Under the pieces are notes generated by a model. That model did not search any database, had not been told where the DNA came from, and saw nothing but the letters and a program-made list of their open reading frames with translations. This document shows positions 31,890 through 64,000 of a stretch of DNA of 64,000 nt, in pieces. The stretch covers positions 8,928,001 through 8,992,000 of the forward strand of contig CAVNZM010000007.1 in assembly GCA_963693365.1 (NCBI GenBank). The letters run 5' to 3'. The position numbers and the translations under genes were made by a program. Each line of letters begins with the position of its first letter. The first letter of the stretch is position 1. The DNA comes from Amoebidium appalachense (taxonomy: Eukaryota; Ichthyosporea).

Positions 31890-32783
31890 TGTGGGTGTGC
31901 ACATGCATGTATGATGTAGGAATGTGCACGTGTTTTTAAGAAGTTTTAAGATGCAGGATAAGGGGGGGCAGATGTGTTAATGGGTTATTGGGCATGTGGA
32001 TGATTTCTGCTGAGTCAATCTCAAGAAGGAGAAGTTGTATAAGCAAAAGAGAAGCGAGCGGCGCTTTAGTAAAAGAATAATTCCAAATTGATGATTGCAA
32101 TCATCGTAATCCATAAGCTCAAGCTTGTGAACGTGGCGTATGATTAGCCTGCGCGGCGCAAATATTAATAGGCAAATTAACGAAATAATGGTTATGCATG
32201 CGATTCATGTGAGTTTTTGATTGATGACGTATGGGGTGTACAGGTAGACTTGGTCCTGTGTGAATGTCCACAAAAAGACATGGTTGGCAGTTTTTGTGTG
32301 TGTGGTGGGGGGGGAGGGAGAAGGGGGGGGGGAGGGGGGGGGGGGGGGGGGGGGGCATGGGTGGGTAGGCGGGCGGGTGGGGGGACACGTAGCAATATCT
32401 AAGAACAAGACCCGGGATGATTCAAAAAAAGGTGAATTATGAGCGGAATACTCGGTTCTCAACAAGATATGTCTGGGGAAATGGACATAATAAATCGTAC
32501 GCTCTCACACGTACATGATGCACTGGCGGAAAGAGGCGTGCTGTGCTCTTTCCCCCCCCCCCCCCCCCCCCCCCCCCACCACACACACACACACACACAC
32601 ACACACCCCGCTAACGTTGTTAATCAAACTTGGCCTTGTCGCTAAGAAAAGCAACAATCACGTATACACCTGTAGGGGCACCTACAGACACCCATCTATT
32701 AAAGTTTGCATGTGTGAATGTGCGCAACTTGCAAACCCTGAGCATCCCCGGTCATCGTGAATTCGAAACGGTTCCATAGGCAG

Positions 32784-32821
<38 letters not shown>

Positions 32822-32873
32822 ACCCACCCCCCTGCACGGCCCCCGGGAGCTCCCCCTTCCTCGAGATCTTTCT

Positions 32874-32909
<36 letters not shown>

Positions 32910-33978
32910 TTTAAAAACGATCCCCTTTAAAAAACGATTCAAAAAACGGACACTGGAGAAAGGAAAAGGAAAAAAGAAAGAAGGCAAGAAAGCCTTTGAA
33001 ACACACAAAAAAAGGTCTCAGGAAGAAAATATATGCTATTTTAGAGTCAGATCTAAGCCGCCAGTCACGCACTGAATCCACTGTGGCCAGTCATGATGAT
33101 GGCTGTGTTCCGTGCGTGTTTGTCTTTGCCAATGTGTCACGTGCATTCAGTTTTCACATATATCCCCCCCCCCCCCCCCCCCCCCACTTTTTTTTTTTTT
33201 TTTTTTTTTTTTTTGCCATTCTGTTTCTTCTTGTTTCCGTTCTTACCGAGTCCCTTTGTTTCCATTCTTCTTTTTTTTTTTTTTGTCGCTACGGGGGATC
33301 TGCGGTGGCGGGTGTGGGGGTGTGGTGATTGGGGGGGGGGGGGGGGGGGGGGAGGAGAGGGGCGGTTGGTGTGGGATGGGAGCCGGTGGAAATGTATCTC
33401 CGAATTAGGGCATACACTAATTTTATTAAATATTTTCATGTAACCCTCATGTTCCTAATAGGACGATCGACAAAACTACTGCACGTATGCATGAACCAAT
33501 TCGTGCATCCCCCCCCCCCCCCCCCCCCCCACCCGATCGTCAAGCCAAAAGAAAACAATCACAAACACACCACTAAATCTACATAGGAACTATATCCAAA
33601 CAATATGAATAATTCATCGAATCATCACACTCATTCACACATTCGCAAATGTTATATTGTCTGTGTGTGCCTCGAACATAGATACCAACTCGTGCACTCA
33701 ACATAGGTCAACCCTTTCCCCGATTTCACGCACCTAGGAAAACAACAGGATACAAAAGAAAAAGAAAATAAAATAAAAGAAAAATGAAGGGAGGGAAATG
33801 CAATAAATCGGAGAATAAGATAAATCGCGCTAAAATTTTGAATTGAGGCAAAGGACTCGACATAGGCAACGTAAGCTACACCCCTGCCATCCCCTTTATA
33901 ATCATCCATTCCATGCCTATTGCCTATTTAAATGAATTAAAACAAAACACTAAATGATATATATAAAATCATGACTGG
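31890..33978. other. Intergenic between convergent genes; low complexity
   Basis: Separates the 3' ends of the Rab-like gene (+) and the carrier gene (-). Long C-runs (32552-32577, 32784-32821, 32875-32909, 33164-33186), a T-run (33188-33214) and a G-run (33330-33352) dominate. I see no gene. Confidence 0.6.
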
Positions 33979-41677
<7,699 letters not shown>

Positions 41678-42900
41678 CGTGGGCCAAAAACCTACGCCAA
41701 AGCCTTATTCAAAATTTGTAAATGATGGCAATATGCCTTTTTTTTTAAGGCTCTGTGTAATTTCAGTGTCGGGTTATGTGACCTGCACCTTAAAATATTT
41801 ACTGGCAGGGAAGCAAGAAACGGAGACTCGATAATGCTCAGAGCTACACTGCAGTCGGCATGAAACGTAGATCTCAAACCATGTCTTCTGACGGCGTAGG
41901 TGGAAGCCACAGTCCCTTTTGCGTGGCTTTGGGCACTTTCGGTGCCGTGCCAATGAACAGAAATAAATTCAGTCAGTACCTTACCCATAAAACGATAAGT
42001 GCACAACACCCTACCCAGACCCAATAGCCTACCTACAAAGTGTGCACATTTGCTGGCTAATAAATAGCCGAACTCGCGTTTTCCCCAAATATCGTCGTTT
42101 TGCTAGGCAGCCACCTATCTCCTGGTTCCACCGAATTTGCTTTCCAATCACTGCCAATGCTAGTGCTTATCTTCTTAATACAGCCATGACAATTCCGTCA
42201 CACAGAGTCCGGGTGGTCGGACAAACCGGGACACCCAGCGCGGCCCGTTGTGGCCAAAAGTTTGCAGTACGGTGGCGCCCCGGAGCCAAATTAGGTGATA
42301 AGCTGACGTCATGAAACCTTCAAGAGTTAGGAAAAGGATGTAAAAAAAAGTATCAAGAGTAATTGCTATAGACTATGAAATGCATTGGTGCGCGATCAGC
42401 CAATCATTCGATGCGCTTTTTGGTGATCACGGGTCATGCGGCATGATCGCAGAGCAGATGCTTCGCAAGCTCTATTTAGAGACTAGCCAATTCTCGGTTC
42501 TGCGTGCCCCCTGGCGGAAGACCAATGCACCCCTATCTTACATCAGATACCCTTACTTGTGCCATCCCTGGCGGGGGCACGCCTTACGGGTCTGAAGCCT
42601 TTGGCACGCACACACACACGCACAAACACCTGTAAACAGTCACACAGTGACAGTGGCATAACGCATGAACGTTCACATACACATCACAAACACGCGCACG
42701 TCATGTACACTTGCACGCACCACGCATACATGTGCACAAACACACACACACAAACAGGTTAGTCTTCATGCAACTCACAACAGAGGGCCAAGCAACCGAC
42801 GCGCACTAGCTGCTGCTGTTTATGTACGTACGTCATAGTGTTGCTCCGAGAAAACTTCTGTTTTGTACACGTCTGTTTGTTTCCGTAGCTACACTGCAGC
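41678..42900. other. Intergenic, divergent promoter region
   Basis: Lies upstream of the carrier start. TGACGTCA at 42304-42311 and CCAAT boxes near 42147 and 42399 are present. Short CA-rich patch at 42600-42740. No gene found. Confidence 0.4.
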
Positions 42901-43102
42901 TGCGGAAAAGGTGTGTTATTATTATATTCTGCCTTTTTTAGTGAAAAGTTCGTGCGTACTTACGCTTTCGTAAGCATTACCAATGATATTGCTATGCAAA
43001 GCGGCCTTTTCCAAGGCACCCATGGTGCTCACACATTTACTTTCAGAAGAGAAGACGTAAGCGGTCTGAACTATGAATGTTTTTTTTTTCTGAATGATGA
43101 TC

Positions 43103-43829
43103 AGAAGCATTGGAACAACGCGTTGAACTTCTCAAGCTTGTATGCAAGTACAGAACGTAGCTTGACCAAACAACTCGTTTAGAACACAAGGTGAGGGTGC
43201 GGTTGGAAGGCAGAGTTGCGGGGACCTTTGAGCGGGAAGAATTACTGCGTTTGTGTTCTGAAAACAGTCTCATTGAGGAAAGATCCGAACTTGAGAATCT
43301 GCACACAATCGCTGATTCTTTTTGGGAAGAGGGACTTCAACAGTACCTTTCCACTGTAATCGCGCGACCAATGGTGCAAGTCGAAGTACTTCCAAATGTA
43401 CAGGAAAACGGAGGGAATGGTAGGAAGGCAAGCACTGGCTTTATAGACGCACTTGCGCGTGACGTACAGATTCTGAACAACAAAATAGCAGTTTGGAAAG
43501 AAGTCAGTACCGGAAATCTAAGGCTTCGGTTCCACACGAAGGATTCTCCGCTTTGGCCACAAAATGGACTTCCCGTAGTATGCCTGCACTGTAATCGGAT
43601 TTTGCGACTGTTTGGGCTTTTTGGTACCATGGATATCCTGCAAACTTGTATTTCTTTGTCTTCATTTCATACGTCGTATTTGTGGTCTTGTCTCGTAGTT
43701 TTTCCTTTTCATGTTGCAAAAGATACCAACATCCAGGGATGCTCATCTTTTTTCCCTCCTTGCCTCTTCTACTTGTGTCCTGCAGCACCAACTTCCATTG
43801 GCATATACATCATTTATGTGCCATACTGA
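43103..43829 (+). CDS. Hypothetical coiled-coil ORF with an in-frame TAG
   Basis: From an acceptor-like GATGATCAG at about 43102 a frame encodes a leucine-heptad helix (ALEQRVELLKLV). It meets TAG at about 43158 and then continues in the same frame as further helix (TTRLEHKVRVRLEG...). It goes on with ELLRLCSENSLIEERSELENL and a later CLHC motif, to TGA 43827-43829. The coil continues in register through the TAG. Either it is a pseudogene, or the TAG sits in an intron ending ACGTAG. The last 60 codons look non-coding. I recognise no family. Confidence 0.35.
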
Positions 43830-43909
43830 GTCTCTTAGCTTCAGGCACTTTTGTAACACATAAAGGATATACTAGACATTATCACCAATATGTTTTCATG
43901 TACTAGTGG

Positions 43910-54716
<10,807 letters not shown>

Positions 54717-55103
54717 TTTTAGTTTTTAAACTGTGTATAGCTGGTTTATTTCCATATTTTGAAAATTAGAAATGGAAGCCGGAGTTGAAGCTGAAGGGGG
54801 TGGGGTGGGGTGGGGAGGAGGAGGAGGGGGGGGGGGGGGGGGGGGGGGGGGGAGGGGGTTCCGAATGGGTGGCTGGCATGCGGTGGGCTGAATGTGTTTG
54901 TCTGGTTGTTTGGTTTGTCGAAAGGGGATATCATTTTGAACTTGTTTGTATAGGTTTGTGAATGTTAGTAATAATTCGATAGGAGTGGCTGTGTAGGACC
55001 TGGTCCAGATACGTGGGACTAATGGCGAGATGAAGAAATTTTCGATTCGCCGTGTGTGTTTTTTTTTTTTTTTTTTTTTTTTTCCCCAAAGAGACGGAGA
55101 TGG

Positions 55104-55155
<52 letters not shown>

Positions 55156-55422
55156 GGCAACACCAATGCTTATGGCCTGTGGGACGACAGTTGTTCATTA
55201 CTAGAAGCAACGTACGGGGTTGATGGTATGAATGTCCAATGCACGTACGTACTATGGTGCAGAGAGTTTTTTTCTCCCCCCCCCCCATGCCACAGTGTAC
55301 CAGGGTAATAAATGGTACACACACGCCCATGTGTCCGTCCTTGAACACAAACGGTGTTGTGCTGTAGTGGTGGTGGTGATGTTTGGCTCCCCCCCCCCCC
55401 CCCCCCCCCCCCCAAAACACAC

Positions 55423-55640
55423 ACACCCACACAAACAGTGCAAACTCCCGTCTATCCCAATCCCCCCCCCCCCCCCCCCTCCCCCAACACCCACACCCAC
55501 ACAAACAGTGCAAACTCCCGTCTATCCCAATCCCCCCCCCCCCCCCCCCCCCCCTCCCCCAACACACACACCCACACAAACAGTGCAAACTCCCGTCTAT
55601 CCCAATCTCCCCCCCCTCCCCCCCCCCCCCCCTTCCCCCG
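55423..55640 (+). repeat. Three copies of a 70-75 bp unit
   Basis: ACAAACAGTGCAAACTCCCG starts at 55431, 55501 and 55576. Each unit ends in TATCCCAAT plus a C-run and CACACCC. Confidence 0.9.
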
Positions 55641-55692
55641 GGCCCGCCAAAAAAAAAAAAAAGAAAAAAAAAACGAAAAGAAACACTCACAT

Positions 55693-55731
<39 letters not shown>

Positions 55732-55886
55732 GTCACGTGAGCAACCATGCCCAACATGTGAAGCACAACCGTCTAGTTGACGTCCATTTTTTTTTTCACT
55801 CAGCACATCCGCCCGTGCTTAACACCCGCTAGTAGACTTGCAGTGAAGTCGTGCAGGTACATGTACATGCCATGGTGGTTTGGGGC

Positions 55887-55917
<31 letters not shown>

Positions 55918-56008
55918 GTGGTGGTGGTTGGGGGGGGGAGGGGGGGGAGGGGGGGGGGGAGGGGGGGGTTTGAATATTTAATTAATGCGTCAAAAGTACG
56001 AAGTACAC

Positions 56009-56140
56009 AAGAACAAACGGATAACACGAGGCAGAATGCAAGCCATACATAAAGAGTATGCATAATAAGCAGAGCCCATCCTCAGGGGGGGCCCACGTCA
56101 TCCACAGTACCCGAATTTCGACCTATTCACCTCGTCAACG
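56009..56140 (+). repeat. Dispersed repeat, copy B
   Basis: Matches copy A at 34297-34437 in the same orientation, including CAGAGCCCATCCTCAG and TCATCCACAGTACCCGA. Confidence 0.75.
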
Positions 56141-57050
56141 AAACCCAACTCAGATACTGTTTCACTTGAACATGGGTAGGTCACCCGTCTTGATCAGAGA
56201 CGAGCAGGGTTGCTTATGCAGGCAAGGGGCAGTGGGAAAGGCCGGGGGTTAAAGTTGCAGCAGTAAGCAGAAGCGAGAAAAATGTAGATAGGAACTCAGG
56301 AGACGGGGCTTCTAGGAAGCTCCCCCGTCGCTACCTAAGTCGATACTTCCCTGGCTAACATACTACACCAGCTGAAAAGAATTAAGTCCCGAAGGCCGCA
56401 GAATTCGCAATCAGAGGGGAAAATATGAGATTTGACCCACGCCGCAGGGTAGTAACACGCTTACTAGGGCGGAACTTTAAAGTCTTCGAACGGAAAGCTA
56501 TGCCCCCGGATGTCAGCCGGAAATATGGTATCACCCATGGCTTTGGGCTTGAAAAAAGCCAAATCGATAGTCCGAGTTATATGTTACGCCGGCGGGTAAC
56601 ACGCCGCATGGGTTCCAAGGGAGCTGTCGCCAACAGAGCGGTGTGTGCATGCGTGCGCGTAACACAATGTGTGAAGTGTGTCTATAGCTATGAGAGGGGG
56701 TATGCAGAAGTGGACAGATGAAGTGTGTGGAGGGAAAAACAGTAGGAAGAAAAATAGACACCGGTGGGGTGGGGGGGAAGGGGAGGGGGGAAGGGGAGGG
56801 GGGTTGTGAGCTTGTGAACTATGCAATGATGTAATGTACAAGCTTATTACGAATTGATAGGTTCGTGGCTGCACGGCGATTAGTGTAAGGAACAGGCAAC
56901 TCGGAGCTGTTGACACGACAGAATGCGGCTTTGAAGCTGTTATCTTTCTCGTCTTCTTTGTTTTTTTTTTTCCTTTTTTTTTTTTTCTCCCTTCCCCTCC
57001 CCCCTCCGCCCTCCTCCTCCCCCCCCCCCCCCCCCCCCCCCCCCGCCGTG

Positions 57051-57081
<31 letters not shown>

Positions 57082-57350
57082 AGGGGCAGATTTTAAGGGT
57101 TTATCCATTTTGTGTTTAATTGTAAACGTATGTACAATTCATTCTTGGACTTGCCCTGTACAGCAAAAAATCCTTTCATCTCTCTACTCCCATTCAACTT
57201 AATTACCTACATGCCTTAGATCCAACTACTAGTAACTGAACTTTTATCACTTCACGTACGACACAACTGTACAAAACTTGATGACATAGCGAGTGCAAGA
57301 TTCTATGTATATGCATACGTATGTAGATACATTATCCGCACATGTTATGG

Positions 57351-63484
<6,134 letters not shown>

Positions 63485-63489
63485 CTGCT

Positions 63490-64000
63490 TAGGAAGCATG
63501 TTTATTCCGCTGGTCACAAGTGGGGCACATGTTGCAACGTGCAATATAACAAGATAATAGGGCCAAGAGATTTATGAGCGGCGGCGTGGCTTCAAGATGG
63601 GTTTCTTTTTACAAATAGAACCGACGAAGGGAACTTTGAGTAATTATTGTGTGAATAGCCGATTGTGTCGGACATACAGGGTCACGGAACCAACACATAC
63701 CTGGTGTCGGGGTATCATCGGAGTTCGAAGATTCTACTGGGGTACCTGCATGCGCATGGGAATGGCCCAATTAGAGAACTTACATCAAGCAACTCTGATA
63801 AAAATGCATTCTTCTGCTTCCCAAAAACGTTTTCTCTTCCATCATTCATGCTTTTTTGCCGGGCAAGGGCCAGAGTTTTAAGGGGATAGAGGTGGAGAGG
63901 GGTGTAATAATACAGGGGACGGGGCAGGGAACCAGGCAACTGTTGCACATGCGGAGTTGACTTCCGGGGGTTATATGCATCAATCGTGCTACATGTGGAC
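63490..64000. other. Upstream of the hydrolase gene; no gene seen
   Basis: Unique sequence. A minus-strand ATG frame (63948-63715) lacks signal-peptide character and has no good donor joining it to the exon at 63484. The first exon is probably beyond the window. Confidence 0.35.

Larger units (their letters stand above)
54830..57110. other. Intergenic between convergent DUS2 and the hydrolase gene
   Basis: Low-complexity DNA: G-runs 54829-54852, 55104-55153 and 57056-57081; T-runs 55058-55083 and 55891-55917; C-runs 55391-55413 and 57020-57044. It also contains the 70 bp repeat and dispersed repeat copy B listed separately. A plus-strand frame at 56425-56721 is open but not convincing. Confidence 0.5.

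Overview
The window is nuclear DNA from a eukaryote. It has spliced protein-coding genes with GT-AG introns, LTR retrotransposon remains and very dense simple-sequence repeats. A DUS2-type dihydrouridine synthase carrying a C-terminal double-stranded-RNA-binding domain, a syntenin-like tandem-PDZ protein and a mitochondrial thiamine pyrophosphate carrier together suggest an animal or a unicellular relative of animals (Holozoa). This is an inference from gene content; nothing in the sequence names the species.

Region 1-24.7 kb is repeat- and transposon-rich. It holds a duplicated 0.4 kb unit (0.7-1.4 kb), a motif-rich AT region (2.5-3.5 kb), a 5'-truncated Ty3/gypsy chromodomain element (about 3.5-8.8 kb) and a coiled-coil ORF bounded by inverted repeats (9.05-12.14 kb). 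On the minus strand it holds exons of a possible membrane-bound histidine-phosphatase-like protein (12.5-15.5 kb) and a broken gene resembling the N-terminal part of PolB-type selfish elements (15.8-18.1 kb). A complete solo LTR interrupts that broken gene. The stretch from 18.3 to 24.7 kb has promoter-like motifs but no gene I can support well.

Region 24.7-64 kb is the gene-rich part. A syntenin-like gene (+) is followed by a small head-to-head pair of weak ORFs (27.2-28.1 kb), a four-exon gene for a degenerate Rab-like GTPase-fold protein (+, 29.2-31.9 kb), the SLC25A19-type carrier (-, 8 exons, 34.0-41.7 kb), DUS2 (+, 13 exons, 44.9-54.7 kb) and a Notum/pectin-acetylesterase-family hydrolase (-, at least 8 exons, 57.4-63.5 kb). 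I worked out splice junctions by hand. Reading phases close exactly across all junctions of the last three genes, giving 447, 317 and at least 389 residues.

The genes do not form one pathway. What unites them is intron structure: most introns are made of (GT)n/(CA)n tracts and G- or C-homopolymers of 20-60 bp. In several introns the (CA)n tract runs directly into the 3' splice-site AG, or the donor GT is the first unit of a (GT)n tract. I consider this use of microsatellites as splice-site context the most notable property of the window.
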